A stretch of 64,000 nucleotides of DNA from Janthinobacterium sp. TB1-E2 (GCF_036885605.1 NZ_CP142523.1:4960001-5024000); one strand, 5' to 3'. Shown: positions 1-9,192, counted from the stretch's first letter. Notes: generated by a model not told the origin, from the sequence alone. Translations and numbers: made by a program.

Positions 1-314
1 TCCAGGCCGAACTGACGGCCGATACCAAGCTCTATTCGGTCGGCATCTATGAACAGTCGCTGACGTATTACCTGCAACGGCCCGTGATCCTCGTCGATTA
101 CTGGGATGAGTTTACGTTTGGCCTGAAACAGCAGCCGGAACTGTCCATCCCGAGCATCGAGACTTTCATCACGCAATGGACGAACGATGCTAATGCCGGC
201 GTGCGCGACATGGCCATTATCAGCCTGAACCGTTACAAGGAATTGCAACAACGTGGCGTGCCCATGCGTGTTATCGCCGAAGATGCGCGCCGCATGGTCA
301 TTGCCAACAAATAG
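1..314 (+). CDS. arnT: ArnT-like lipid A glycosyltransferase, C-terminal part (partial)
   Basis: The reading frame is open from the window edge and ends at a TAG at 312-314, so only about the last 103 residues are present. The tail is soluble (segments such as VDYWDEFTFGLKQQP and MRVIAEDARRMV) and resembles the periplasmic C-terminal end of GT39/ArnT-type polyprenol-phosphate glycosyltransferases, which move 4-amino-4-deoxy-L-arabinose (L-Ara4N) from undecaprenyl phosphate onto lipid A. The membrane segments and catalytic loop lie outside the window. The assignment rests largely on context: arnB, arnC, the split arnA genes and arnD follow on the same strand. Another GT39 enzyme acting on a different acceptor cannot be excluded. 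Confidence 0.7.
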   Translation, partial: QAELTADTKLYSVGIYEQSLTYYLQRPVILVDYWDEFTFGLKQQPELSIPSIETFITQWTNDANAGVRDMAIISLNRYKELQQRGVPMRVIAEDARRMVIANK

Positions 315-520
315 TGTTTAACTGGGGCGCGAGGCAGCACGGATCGCGCCCCCGGCCAGCTTGCCCCGCCCCCGCAGCGGCAGGAACTTTTCACTGCTGA
401 ACTGGCTGCGCCGCCATACTGACGATATAAAATAGCCATGCCTGCCGGCCGCGTTTGAGCGCACGGCAGCCTTGGCGACACCGATACCCTGACACCATAC
501 CGACCCAAGAGCCGCACCCC

Positions 521-1657
521 ATGACCTCTACCCTGCCCTTTTTGCCATTTTCCAAACCCACCATCGACGAAGCGACCATCGCCGCCGTCGGCGAAGTGCT
601 GCGCTCGGGCTGGATCACCAGCGGCCCGAAAGTGCAGGCTTTCGAAGCCCAGCTGTCCGAGTATTTCGGCGGGCGTCCCGTGCGCACCTTCAATTCGGGC
701 ACGTGCACCATGGAAATCGCGCTACGCATCGCCGGCATCGGCCCCGGCGACGAAGTCATCACCACGCCCGTGTCGTGGGTAGCGACGGCCAACGTCATCA
801 TCGAAGTGGGCGCCACGCCCGTGTTTGCCGACATCGACCCCGTCACGCGCAATATCGACCTCGACAAACTGGAAGCGGCCATCACCCCGCGTACGAAAGC
901 CATCATCCCCGTCTACCTGTCCGGCTTGCCCGTCGACATGGACCGCCTGTACGCGATTGCTGAAAAATACAATCTGCGGGTCGTGGAAGACGCGGCGCAA
1001 GCGTTCGGCTCCACGTGGAAGGGCAAGCGCATCGGCGCGTTTGGCGACTTCGTCTCGTTCAGCTTCCAGGCCAACAAGAACATCACCACGGGCGAAGGCG
1101 GCTGCCTCGTCCTGAACAACCTGGAAGAAGCGAAGCTGGCCGAGAAATACCGGCTCCAGGGCGTGACGCGCAGCGGCGTCGACGGCATCGATGTCGATGT
1201 GCTGGGCGGCAAATACAACATGAGCGACATCATGGCCGCCATCGGCCTGGGCCAGTTCGCCAATATCGACGCCATCACGGCCCACCGCCGCGCGCTGGCG
1301 CGCCATTACTTTGAGCAATTCGGCAGCGACTTCGAAGCGCAGAGCGGCGCCCAGCTGCCCGTGCAGGATTTTGAAAACAGCAACTGGCACCTGTTCCAGA
1401 TTATCCTGCCCGACAACGGCCCCGGCACGCGCGCCGCGTTCATGCAGCAAATGGCACAACAAAACGTGGGAACGGGCTATCATTACGCACCGATCCACCT
1501 GTTTACCATGTACCGCGAACGCGGCTTTACCGAGGGCATGTTCCCCGTCTCGGAAAAAATCGGCCGCCTGACCGTGACCTTGCCGATGTTCTACGCCATG
1601 ACGACACAGGACGTGGAACGCGCCGTCGCCACCGTCAAATCCATTCTCATCAAATGA
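521..1657 (+). CDS. arnB: UDP-4-amino-4-deoxy-L-arabinose aminotransferase ArnB
   Basis: This 378-residue protein is a DegT/DnrJ/EryC1 PLP aminotransferase. ArnB converts UDP-4-keto-pentose to UDP-L-Ara4N using glutamate. The PLP lysine is K186 in the block SFQANKNITTGEGG, which matches the family lysine motif, and VVEDAAQAFGS near residue 154 contributes the PLP-nitrogen-binding Asp. I chose the ATG at 521 because family members start just before the FLPFSKPTID segment; the frame is open back to 455 but that extension does not look like protein. The stop overlaps the start of arnC by four bases (ATGA), which indicates translational coupling. Confidence 0.93.
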   Translation: MTSTLPFLPFSKPTIDEATIAAVGEVLRSGWITSGPKVQAFEAQLSEYFGGRPVRTFNSGTCTMEIALRIAGIGPGDEVITTPVSWVATANVIIEVGATPVFADIDPVTRNIDLDKLEAAITPRTKAIIPVYLSGLPVDMDRLYAIAEKYNLRVVEDAAQAFGSTWKGKRIGAFGDFVSFSFQANKNITTGEGGCLVLNNLEEAKLAEKYRLQGVTRSGVDGIDVDVLGGKYNMSDIMAAIGLGQFANIDAITAHRRALARHYFEQFGSDFEAQSGAQLPVQDFENSNWHLFQIILPDNGPGTRAAFMQQMAQQNVGTGYHYAPIHLFTMYRERGFTEGMFPVSEKIGRLTVTLPMFYAMTTQDVERAVATVKSILIK

Positions 1658-2664
1658 GCAGCGCGCCGATGAAACCTGAACTGTCCGTTATCATTCCGAT
1701 CTACAACGAGCAGGATGGCCTGGCCAGCCTGTTCGCCCGCCTGTATCCGGCCCTCGATGCCCTGCAGACGAGCTACGAGATCATCTTCATCAACGATGGC
1801 AGCCGCGACAATTCGGTGGCCATCCTGGCGGAACAGTTCCGCCAGCGCCCCGACGTTACGCGCGTCGTCCTGTTCAACGGTAATTATGGCCAGCACATGG
1901 CCATCCTGGCCGGTTTTGAAGCGTCGCGCGGGCAGATCATGGTCACGCTCGACGCCGACCTGCAGAATCCGCCCGAAGAAATCGGCAACCTCGTGGCGAA
2001 GATGCGCGAAGGCTACGATTACGTGGGCTCGATCCGGCGCAAGCGGCAAGATTCCGCCTGGCGCACGCTGGCGTCGAAGATGATGAACCGGCTGCGCGAG
2101 CGCATCACCAACATCAAGATCACGGACCAGGGCAACATGCTGCGCGCGTATGGCCGCAACGTGATCGACCTGGTCAACCAGTGCGCCGAAGTCAACACCT
2201 TCGTGCCCGCCCTGGCCTACACGTTTGCCCGCAAGCCCACGGAAATTACCGTCGAGCACGAGGAACGGGCAGCCGGCGAGTCGAAATACTCGCTGTACAG
2301 CCTGATCCGCCTCAATTTCGACCTGGTCACGGGCTTTTCGCTGATACCCCTGCAAATCTTTTCGATGCTGGGCATGCTGCTGTCCTTCAGTTCGGCCGTG
2401 CTGGTGATTTATCTGCTGGCGCGCCGCTTCCTGTTCGGCGCCGAGGCGCAGGGCGTATTCACCCTGTTCGCCATCGCCTTCTTCCTGATGGGCGTGATCC
2501 TGTTCGGCATCGGCCTCGTGGGCGAATACGTGGGACGCATCTTCCAGCAAGTACGCGCCCGCCCCCGCTATGTGGTGCAAACCATCTTGCAGGACGGCAT
2601 GGCCCAGGCGGAAGCCGAGGCGCCATCGTACGTGCGCCTGGAAAAACGCCAGGTGGGCCGCTGA
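1654..2664 (+). CDS. arnC: Undecaprenyl-phosphate L-Ara4FN transferase ArnC
   Basis: A 336-residue GT2 glycosyltransferase. ArnC transfers 4-deoxy-4-formamido-L-arabinose from UDP to undecaprenyl phosphate at the cytoplasmic face. The N-terminal catalytic domain starts ELSVIIPIYNEQDGL and carries the DXD-type motif VTLDADLQNPPEE near residue 90. Two hydrophobic segments near residues 235-260 and 270-295 anchor it in the inner membrane, as in ArnC and DPM-like relatives. It overlaps arnB by four bases upstream and shares one base (TGATG) with the formyltransferase gene downstream. Confidence 0.92.
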   Translation: MSSAPMKPELSVIIPIYNEQDGLASLFARLYPALDALQTSYEIIFINDGSRDNSVAILAEQFRQRPDVTRVVLFNGNYGQHMAILAGFEASRGQIMVTLDADLQNPPEEIGNLVAKMREGYDYVGSIRRKRQDSAWRTLASKMMNRLRERITNIKITDQGNMLRAYGRNVIDLVNQCAEVNTFVPALAYTFARKPTEITVEHEERAAGESKYSLYSLIRLNFDLVTGFSLIPLQIFSMLGMLLSFSSAVLVIYLLARRFLFGAEAQGVFTLFAIAFFLMGVILFGIGLVGEYVGRIFQQVRARPRYVVQTILQDGMAQAEAEAPSYVRLEKRQVGR

Positions 2665-3581
2665 TGGGCGCCCCGCGCGCCGTCGTCTTCGGCTACCACA
2701 ATGTGGGCGTACGCTGCATCAAGGTGCTGCTGGCCGGCGGCGTCGATATCGCCCTCGTCGTCACACACGAAGACAGCCCCACGGAAAACCTGTGGTTCGA
2801 ATCTGTCGCCAGCCTGTGCCAGGCTGAAGGCATCCCCTACATCACGCCTTCGGACGCGCGCGCGCCCGAGCTGCTGGCGCAGGTGCGGGGGGCAACACCG
2901 GACATGCTGTTCAGCTTTTACTACCGCCACATGCTGCCGGCCAGCATCCTGGAAGTCGCGCCCGCCTACAATATGCACGGTTCGCTGCTGCCGCAGTTCC
3001 GCGGCCGCGCGCCCGTCAACTGGGCCGTGCTGCATGGCGCCCCGCAAACGGGCGCCACCCTGCATGAAATGACGGTCAAGCCCGATGCCGGCGCCATCGT
3101 CGCGCAAACGGCCGTACCCATCCTGCCCGACGACACGGCTTTCGAAGTCTTCGGCAAGGTCACCGTGGCGGCGGAGCAAACCTTGTGGAACGTGCTGCCG
3201 GCCTTGCTGGACGGTACGGCGCCGCGCCAGCTCAACGATTTGCGCCAGGGCGGCTACTTTGGCGGACGTACGCCGGAAGACGGCCGCATCGACTGGAAGT
3301 TACCGGCGCAGCAGGTCTACAACCTGCACCGGGCCGTCGCGCCGCCCTATCCCGGCGCGTTCACCGAAGTCAACAATGTTATTTACACCATCGAAACAGC
3401 CCGTTTAAGCAAGCATTCAGCAGGAAGTTTGCCACCGGGCTTGGCGGTAGTGGATAATTGCATCTTTGGCGTCTGCGGAGACGGCCACATGCTGGCCATT
3501 TCCGCGCTGAGGGCTGCCGGGGAGCCGGTTTCGGCTCAGCAATTGCAAGCAAGTCTGACCACCCGCGTCAGCACACACTGA
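2664..3581 (+). CDS. UDP-L-Ara4N formyltransferase (ArnA N-terminal half as separate gene)
   Basis: A 305-residue protein equivalent to the N-terminal half of enterobacterial ArnA, which formylates UDP-L-Ara4N with 10-formyl-tetrahydrofolate. The catalytic triad of this family is present as N103 and H105 (in YNMHGSLLPQFRGRAP) and D141 (KPDAGAIV). The length matches the isolated ArnA formyltransferase domain. The start at 2664 lies inside the arnC stop (TGATG); the frame is open further upstream but only as an overlap with arnC. The decarboxylase half follows 21 bp downstream as a separate gene, so the bifunctional ArnA is split here. Confidence 0.9.
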   Translation: MGAPRAVVFGYHNVGVRCIKVLLAGGVDIALVVTHEDSPTENLWFESVASLCQAEGIPYITPSDARAPELLAQVRGATPDMLFSFYYRHMLPASILEVAPAYNMHGSLLPQFRGRAPVNWAVLHGAPQTGATLHEMTVKPDAGAIVAQTAVPILPDDTAFEVFGKVTVAAEQTLWNVLPALLDGTAPRQLNDLRQGGYFGGRTPEDGRIDWKLPAQQVYNLHRAVAPPYPGAFTEVNNVIYTIETARLSKHSAGSLPPGLAVVDNCIFGVCGDGHMLAISALRAAGEPVSAQQLQASLTTRVSTH

Positions 3582-3602
3582 TATCACACAAGAGAATCTC
3601 AC

Positions 3603-4655
3603 ATGAAAAAAGTCCTCATCTTAGGCGTCAACGGCTTCATCGGCCACCACCTGTCCAAGCGCATCCTGGAAACCACCGACTGGCATGTCTACGGCATGGA
3701 CATGAACACGGACCGCATCACGGAATTGCTGGAAGATGACAACTACAAGTCGCGCATGCACTTCTTTGAAGGCGACATCACGATCAACAAGGAATGGGTC
3801 GAGTACCACGTCAAGAAATGCGACGTGATCCTGCCGCTGGTGGCCATCGCCACGCCTTCGACCTACGTCAAGCAGCCGTTGCGCGTCTTCGAACTGGACT
3901 TCGAAGCCAACCTGCCTATCGTCCGCTCGGCCGCCAAGTACGGCAAGCACCTGGTCTTCCCGTCGACCTCGGAAGTGTATGGCATGTGCCATGACGAGGA
4001 ATTCGATCCGGAAAACTCGGAACTGATCTGCGGCCCGATCAACAAGCCGCGCTGGATCTATTCGAACGCCAAGCAGCTGATGGACCGCGTGATCTGGGGC
4101 TACGGCATGGAAGGCTTGAACTTCACCCTGTTCCGTCCATTCAACTGGATCGGCGCGGGCCTGGACTCGATCCACACGCCAAAAGAAGGCTCATCGCGCG
4201 TGGTGACGCAATTCTTCGGCCATATCGTGCGCGGCGAAAACATCTCGCTGGTCGACGGCGGCGCGCAAAAACGCGCGTTCACCTACATCGACGACGGCAT
4301 CGATGCGCTGATGCGCATCATCGCCAACAAGAACGGCATCGCCAGCGGCAAGATCTACAACATTGGCAATCCGACCAATAACTATTCGATCCGCGACCTG
4401 GCCGGCATGATGCTGACCCTGGCCGCCGAGTACCCGGAATACGCCGAAGGCGCGAAACACGTGAACATCGTGGAAACGACTTCGGGCGCCTACTACGGTG
4501 CCGGCTACCAGGACGTGCAAAACCGCGTGCCGAAAATCACGAATACCTGCGAAGAGCTGGGCTGGGCACCGACCACCACCATGGCCGATTCCCTGCGCAA
4601 TATTTTCGACGCCTACCGCAGCCAGGTAGCCCAAGCCAAAGCCCTGATGGATTAA
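3603..4655 (+). CDS. UDP-glucuronate C4-oxidase/decarboxylase (ArnA C-terminal half as separate gene)
   Basis: A 350-residue extended short-chain dehydrogenase equivalent to the C-terminal half of ArnA. It oxidises UDP-glucuronic acid and decarboxylates it to UDP-4-keto-pentose, the substrate of ArnB. The NAD-binding GxxGxxG is at residues 8-14 (GVNGFIG), the S-E pair at 123-124 (STSEVYG) and the YxxxK pair at Y153/K157 (YSNAK). The ATG at 3603 begins MKKVLILGVNGF, as expected for the Rossmann fold. Its TAA overlaps the arnD ATG by one base. Databases often call such stand-alone forms bifunctional UDP-4-keto-pentose/UDP-xylose synthase. Confidence 0.93.
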   Translation: MKKVLILGVNGFIGHHLSKRILETTDWHVYGMDMNTDRITELLEDDNYKSRMHFFEGDITINKEWVEYHVKKCDVILPLVAIATPSTYVKQPLRVFELDFEANLPIVRSAAKYGKHLVFPSTSEVYGMCHDEEFDPENSELICGPINKPRWIYSNAKQLMDRVIWGYGMEGLNFTLFRPFNWIGAGLDSIHTPKEGSSRVVTQFFGHIVRGENISLVDGGAQKRAFTYIDDGIDALMRIIANKNGIASGKIYNIGNPTNNYSIRDLAGMMLTLAAEYPEYAEGAKHVNIVETTSGAYYGAGYQDVQNRVPKITNTCEELGWAPTTTMADSLRNIFDAYRSQVAQAKALMD

Positions 4656-5614
4656 TGTTGAGCAAGCCGTTCCTGACCCTGAAAATCGACGTCGATACCT
4701 ATCGCGGCACCCGTGAAGGCATGGGCAATCTGGTGCGCATACTGGCCGCGCACCAGGCCAAGGCCACCTTTCTGTTCTCGCTGGGCCCAGACCACACGGG
4801 CTGGGCCTTGCGGCGCGCCTTGCGGCCCGGCTTTTTCAGCAAGGTGTCGCGCACGTCGGTAGTCGAGCACTACGGCTTGAAAACATTGATGTACGGCACC
4901 TTGCTGCCGGGACCCGATATCGGCAAGCAATGCGCGGCGCAATTGCGCGCCGTGCGCGATGCCGGTTTCGAGTGCGGCATCCACACATGGGATCACACCC
5001 TGTGGCAAGACAACGTGGCCAAGCGCAACGCCGCCTGGACCATCAACATGATGCGCAAGGCCGCCAACCGCTACGAACAGGTGTTTGGCACCAAGCCGCA
5101 CACGCACGGCGCGGCCGGCTGGCAAATGAACGTCAGCGCCTTTGTCGAGCACGACACGGCCGGCTACCGCTTTGCCTCCGATGGCCGCGCCATGCTCGAC
5201 GCGCGCGGCGCCATGGCGCAGCCGTCGCAAGGCCCGCACCGCGTGCGCAACGGCAACACCATCCTGCAATGCGTGCAACTGCCGACCACGCTGCCCACCT
5301 TGGACGAACTGCTGGGTTGTGAAATCGACGGCAAACTGATCACCACCGGCAATGTTGCCGCGCATATATTGTCGCTGACAGCGGATAATCCCCGCGATCA
5401 CGTGTATACCTTGCATGCGGAACTTGAAGGACAGAAACTCGCCCCCATTTTCGAACAACTGCTGGCTGGCTGGAAAGCCCAGGGCTACCGGTTTGCAGCG
5501 ATGGGCGATTACTATGAAAAGATAAAAGATGCGGACTTGCCCGTTTGCCCCATCACCTGGGATGAGTTGCCCGGGCGTTCGGGACGCCTGATTGTGCAGG
5601 GCAAAGCGGCCTGA
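4655..5614 (+). CDS. arnD: L-Ara4FN-phosphoundecaprenol deformylase ArnD
   Basis: A 319-residue NodB-type polysaccharide deacetylase. ArnD removes the formyl group from undecaprenyl-phosphate-L-Ara4FN before the flip to the periplasm. Family metal-site residues are visible as the Asp of LKIDVDTYRG near residue 10 and the histidines of GIHTWDHTLWQD near residue 108. No signal peptide is apparent, as expected for a cytoplasmic-face enzyme. It is the last gene of the arn operon and starts one base inside the upstream stop codon. A 75-bp gap separates it from bcp. Confidence 0.92.
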   Translation: MLSKPFLTLKIDVDTYRGTREGMGNLVRILAAHQAKATFLFSLGPDHTGWALRRALRPGFFSKVSRTSVVEHYGLKTLMYGTLLPGPDIGKQCAAQLRAVRDAGFECGIHTWDHTLWQDNVAKRNAAWTINMMRKAANRYEQVFGTKPHTHGAAGWQMNVSAFVEHDTAGYRFASDGRAMLDARGAMAQPSQGPHRVRNGNTILQCVQLPTTLPTLDELLGCEIDGKLITTGNVAAHILSLTADNPRDHVYTLHAELEGQKLAPIFEQLLAGWKAQGYRFAAMGDYYEKIKDADLPVCPITWDELPGRSGRLIVQGKAA

Positions 5615-5689
5615 ATGCTGTATTGTTGCACCTGGATGCGTTGCCAGATTAAAAACCAGCGCTGATGATCACCGTTCAGGAGAGAACCT

Positions 5690-6160
5690 GTGGCTGATAG
5701 CCAATCCCTCGTTAGCATACCCGACTTTAGCGCCGCCATGACCAGCGGCAAAACCTTTCAGTTGCTGGGCCGCCCGGCCAAGGCCACCGTGCTGTTTTTC
5801 TATCCGAAGGACAACACCCCTGGCTGCACCACGGAAAATATCGCTTTCCGCGATGCGTATCCGCAATTCGTCGCCGCCGGCGTGGAAATCTATGGCATCA
5901 GCCGCGATTCCCTGCGCTCGCACGAAAGCTTCAAGGCCAAGCTCGAGCTGCCATTCGAGCTCATTTCCGACCCGGACGAAGCCGTTTGCCTGCTGTTTAA
6001 CGTCATGAAGATGAAACAGATGTACGGCAAGACGGTCCGCGGCGTCGAGCGCAGTACGTTTGTGATTGACGCCCAGGGCCGATTGGTGAAAGAATGGAGA
6101 GGCGTGAAGGTCGCAACTCACGTGGAAGAAGTGCTGGAATTCGTAGCGCATCTGAATTGA
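5690..6160 (+). CDS. bcp: Thioredoxin-dependent peroxiredoxin, Bcp family
   Basis: A 156-residue AhpC/TSA-fold peroxidase that reduces H2O2 and organic hydroperoxides. The peroxidatic cysteine is C46 in the motif YPKDNTPGCTTE. The resolving cysteine usual in E. coli Bcp (five residues later, C50) is absent here (position 51 is Ile), so the enzyme is 1-Cys or uses another residue; a second Cys sits in PDEAVCLLF. The start is a GTG at 5690, supported by AGGAGAG about six bases upstream. It lies between the arn operon and phoH on the same strand. Confidence 0.9.
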   Translation: MADSQSLVSIPDFSAAMTSGKTFQLLGRPAKATVLFFYPKDNTPGCTTENIAFRDAYPQFVAAGVEIYGISRDSLRSHESFKAKLELPFELISDPDEAVCLLFNVMKMKQMYGKTVRGVERSTFVIDAQGRLVKEWRGVKVATHVEEVLEFVAHLN

Positions 6161-6449
6161 TCGTCCATGTTGATCCAATGCGTGTTGTCGGCTTCCAGCG
6201 AGCCTGGTTCAACCGCAGTTCAGTTCACGGTACCTATCGCCATTTTGAGTCAACGAAGCGCCTCCATCCACTCCGCCAGGCGGGCCAGCAGCCCGCCGAT
6301 GGCGTCCATGACCGGCCATGCTGCCGGCCTTCCGGCAGTTTCTCGTCCTGTAGCATTGTTGTTCCCCTCGCATCCCCCCATGAGAAGTGCCGCCAGAAGC
6401 TGGCTGCCCATGGGAGATTCATTCCAGAAATTTTTTGATTGAGATCCTG

Positions 6450-8264
6450 ATGCCACTGCCAAAATTACCGAGCAAGCCAGCCACCATCCTGGCCACCCAA
6501 GATTACCCAACCGCAGGCGCAGCGCGCCCGGCCACCAAAACCCCGGCAGCCAAGAAAGTGGCTGCACCGATCATTGAAACGGCGATCGCCGAAGTTGCCA
6601 AACCGGTCCGCAATGCGGCCACGAAGATCAAGCAAGTGGCGGCCCTGATGGTCGCCAAGCCAGCAGCGCCTGCACCTGCGCCTGTTGCGGCCACGCCTGC
6701 CACCGTTGCTGCGCCCGCAGCGAAAGCCAAGCCGGCCGCAAAAGGCAAGGTCACGCCGATCAAGCCCCTCAAGCAAGCCGAGCAACCGCATCCGGCCAAG
6801 CACAAGCCTGTGGAAGTGCAGCTCAAGTCGTCCGCCAGCCGCGCCGCCGACCAGCGCGGCATCAGCAAGCTGTTCGTGCTCGACACGAACGTGCTGATGC
6901 ATGATCCATCGTCGCTGTTCCGCTTCGAGGAACACGACGTGTACCTGCCGATGATGACCCTGGAAGAGCTGGACAACCATAAAAAGGGCATGACGGAAGT
7001 GGCGCGCAATGCACGCCAGGTCTCGCGCACCTTGGACGCCCTGATCAGCAACACGGACGACGACGCCATCGAACACGGCATCCTGCTGTCCAAGCTGGGC
7101 AACAAGGATGCCAAGGGCCGCCTGTTCTTCCAGACGCGCTTGCAAAGCGCCGACCTGCCGGCTGGCTTGCCAGTGGGCAAGGCCGACAACCAGATCCTCG
7201 CCGTCGTGCGCTCGCTCGAATCGGAACAGGAAGGCCGCCCTGTCGTCTTGGTGTCGAAAGACATCAACATGCGCATCAAGGCGCGCGCGCTGGGCTTGCC
7301 GGCCGAAGATTACTTCAACGACCATGTGCTGGAAGACACGGACTTGCTGTATTCGGGCATCGTGCAATTGCCAGACGACTTCTGGAACAAGCATGGCAAG
7401 GACATGGAATCGTGGCAGGAAAGCAAGAACGGCTACAGCTCCACGTTCTACCGTGTGACGGGCCCGTTCATTCCTTCCTTGCTGGTCAACCAGTTTATCT
7501 ATCTGGAACCGAAAAACGGCGAAACGCCGTTCTATGGCCAGGTGAAACAGATCAACGGCAAGACGGCCGTGCTGCAAACCCTGCGCGACTTCAGCCACAC
7601 AAAGAACAATGTGTGGGGCGTGACGGCGCGCAACCGCGAACAGAATTTCGCGCTGAACTTGCTGATGAATCCGGAATGCGACTTCGTCACCCTGCTGGGC
7701 CAGGCCGGTACCGGCAAGACCCTGCTGGCCCTGGCCGCCGGCCTGGCGCAAGTGCTGGAAACCAAGCTCTACAATGAAATCATCGTCACCCGCGTCACGG
7801 TGCCGGTGGGCGAAGACATCGGTTTCCTGCCAGGCACGGAAGAAGAAAAGATGTCGCCATGGATGGGCGCTTTCGACGACAACCTGGAAGTGCTGAACAA
7901 GTCCGACTCCGATGGCGGTGAATGGGGCCGTGCGGCAACGCAAGACCTGATCCGCTCGCGCATCAAGATCAAGTCGCTCAACTTCATGCGCGGCCGCACG
8001 TTCGTCAACAAGTTCCTCATCATCGATGAAGCACAGAACTTGACGCCGAAGCAAGTCAAGACCCTCGTCACGCGCGCCGGTCCCGGCACGAAGATCCTGT
8101 GCCTGGGCAACATCGCACAGATCGACACGCCGTACCTGACGGAAGGCTCGAGCGGCCTGACCTATGTGGTCGACCGCTTCAAGGGCTGGACCCACAGCGG
8201 CCACGTCACCCTGGCCCGCGGCGAGCGTTCGCGCCTGGCCGACCACGCCAGCGAAGTGCTGTAA
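6450..8264 (+). CDS. PhoH-family ATPase with N-terminal PIN domain
   Basis: A 604-residue protein with three parts. Residues 1 to about 135 are low-complexity Ala/Pro/Lys. A PIN ribonuclease-type domain follows (KLFVLDTNVLMHDPSSLF, with conserved Asp residues). The C-terminal PhoH ATPase domain has Walker A at residues 417-424 (GQAGTGKT) and Walker B in FLIIDEAQNLTPKQ. PIN-PhoH proteins of the YlaK/PhoH2 type are thought to couple RNA cleavage to helicase-like ATPase activity. The start at 6450 (MPLPKLPSK) is preferred over 6387, whose extra residues look non-coding. A strong terminator follows at 8306-8340. Confidence 0.9.
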   Translation: MPLPKLPSKPATILATQDYPTAGAARPATKTPAAKKVAAPIIETAIAEVAKPVRNAATKIKQVAALMVAKPAAPAPAPVAATPATVAAPAAKAKPAAKGKVTPIKPLKQAEQPHPAKHKPVEVQLKSSASRAADQRGISKLFVLDTNVLMHDPSSLFRFEEHDVYLPMMTLEELDNHKKGMTEVARNARQVSRTLDALISNTDDDAIEHGILLSKLGNKDAKGRLFFQTRLQSADLPAGLPVGKADNQILAVVRSLESEQEGRPVVLVSKDINMRIKARALGLPAEDYFNDHVLEDTDLLYSGIVQLPDDFWNKHGKDMESWQESKNGYSSTFYRVTGPFIPSLLVNQFIYLEPKNGETPFYGQVKQINGKTAVLQTLRDFSHTKNNVWGVTARNREQNFALNLLMNPECDFVTLLGQAGTGKTLLALAAGLAQVLETKLYNEIIVTRVTVPVGEDIGFLPGTEEEKMSPWMGAFDDNLEVLNKSDSDGGEWGRAATQDLIRSRIKIKSLNFMRGRTFVNKFLIIDEAQNLTPKQVKTLVTRAGPGTKILCLGNIAQIDTPYLTEGSSGLTYVVDRFKGWTHSGHVTLARGERSRLADHASEVL

Positions 8265-8305
8265 GTTATTATCAGCGCGGCTTCAACGCCGCGTTCACGA
8301 TCGAA

Positions 8306-8340
8306 AGCCCCGGTTGCAGCGATGCGGCCGGGGCTTTTTT
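8306..8340 (+). terminator. Rho-independent terminator after phoH
   Basis: Arms AGCCCCGG (8306-8313) and CCGGGGCT (8328-8335) form a perfect 8-bp stem followed directly by a run of T to 8340. It lies 41 bp after the phoH-family stop on the same strand. Confidence 0.88.
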
Positions 8341-8406
8341 CATGTGCGCGACTTTTCGTGGCGGCATGTTCTAATACCGCTCCTTTCATTCAGGACACCA
8401 TATCCG

Positions 8407-9081
8407 ATGCACCCCGCCCTCCAGTTGCTGCTCTGCTTCGTCCTTTTCATGCTCATCCACATTTCCATCATGGCCGCGTGCGCTCGCGCATTCGGCATCA
8501 CCGTGCGCAGCGTCAGCTACGGCGTGGGGCCGACCCTGCTGACCGTGGGGAAAATCCACCTCAAGCTGCTGCCGCTGGCCGGCAATGTGGTGCTGAAGGA
8601 TACGCGCGCGGAAACCTTGTATGACGATGATCGCTGCCTGGACGCCTATAACTTCCAGCCGCTGTGGAAGCAGGTGCTGCTGCCATTGAGCGGAGTGGGA
8701 GTGCTGCTGGCCTTGTCGCTGGGCATCATGGGAGCCTCGGGCTGGGAGAGCTTTGTCGCTGCCTTCGGACAGATCATCCACGGTGCGCTGGCGCCGTTGT
8801 CGGCGGCGCAGGCATTGCTGGGTGATGGAGAAAGCTTTGCCCGCACGCACGGCTTTGCGCTCGTGTTCGCCCTGTTCTCATTGAAACTGTGCGCGTTTAA
8901 CCTGCTGCCGTTTGCCGGCTTGAACGGGGGCCAGGCGCTGCTGGCCATCGCGCGCGGCGGCAAGCCGTATGTGGCGTGGGAAGAGTCTGTGGCGAAGTGG
9001 TTATTGCTGCCGGGGCTGGCTATCTTGCTGGCGTGGGTGGCGGCGTTCGGCTGGTATGGCTGGAAAATCATGGCTGCCTAG
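8407..9081 (+). CDS. M50/RseP-like integral membrane protein lacking the protease motif
   Basis: A 224-residue membrane protein with the layout of site-2 proteases of the RseP/M50 family. The first membrane helix (residues 7-29) aligns with the RseP zinc helix, but the HExxH motif reads HISIM at 18-22, so the catalytic Glu and second His are gone. The next segment, YGVGPTLL followed by LKLLPLAGNVVLKD, matches the family's GFG and LIPLGGYV region. The second motif NxxPxxxLDGG appears as NLLPFAGLNGG at residues 165-175, with Asp replaced by Asn. I infer a non-catalytic homologue of unknown role. The ATG at 8407 was chosen because upstream frame residues are not protein-like. Confidence 0.72.
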   Translation: MHPALQLLLCFVLFMLIHISIMAACARAFGITVRSVSYGVGPTLLTVGKIHLKLLPLAGNVVLKDTRAETLYDDDRCLDAYNFQPLWKQVLLPLSGVGVLLALSLGIMGASGWESFVAAFGQIIHGALAPLSAAQALLGDGESFARTHGFALVFALFSLKLCAFNLLPFAGLNGGQALLAIARGGKPYVAWEESVAKWLLLPGLAILLAWVAAFGWYGWKIMAA

Positions 9082-9102
9082 GCCGCTGACGCTATTATTT
9101 TA

Positions 9103-9128
9103 GGCTCTGTCATCGGCAAATAGGGGAA
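9103..9128 (+). repeat. Left terminal inverted repeat of the IS
   Basis: The 26 bases starting GGCTCTGTCATCGGC match the reverse complement of 10138-10163 (GGCTATGTCACCGTC...) at 20 positions. It marks the upstream end of the element, 64 bp before the transposase ribosome binding site region. Confidence 0.82.
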
Positions 9129-9192
9129 ATGCCGGAATCTTCCCTTGCTTGTGTTGTCTGACTCTGCATACTCACCACGCAGGGAGCAGATC

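Noticed and set aside
6161..6449. Short open frames on both strands between bcp and the phoH-family gene
   Set aside because: They overlap each other, lack ribosome binding sites and have no protein-like composition; I see no gene here.
9145..9192. Upstream extension of the transposase to a start at 9145
   Set aside because: The ATG at 9193 has a good ribosome binding site (AGGGAG), and the extra residues show no conservation pattern.
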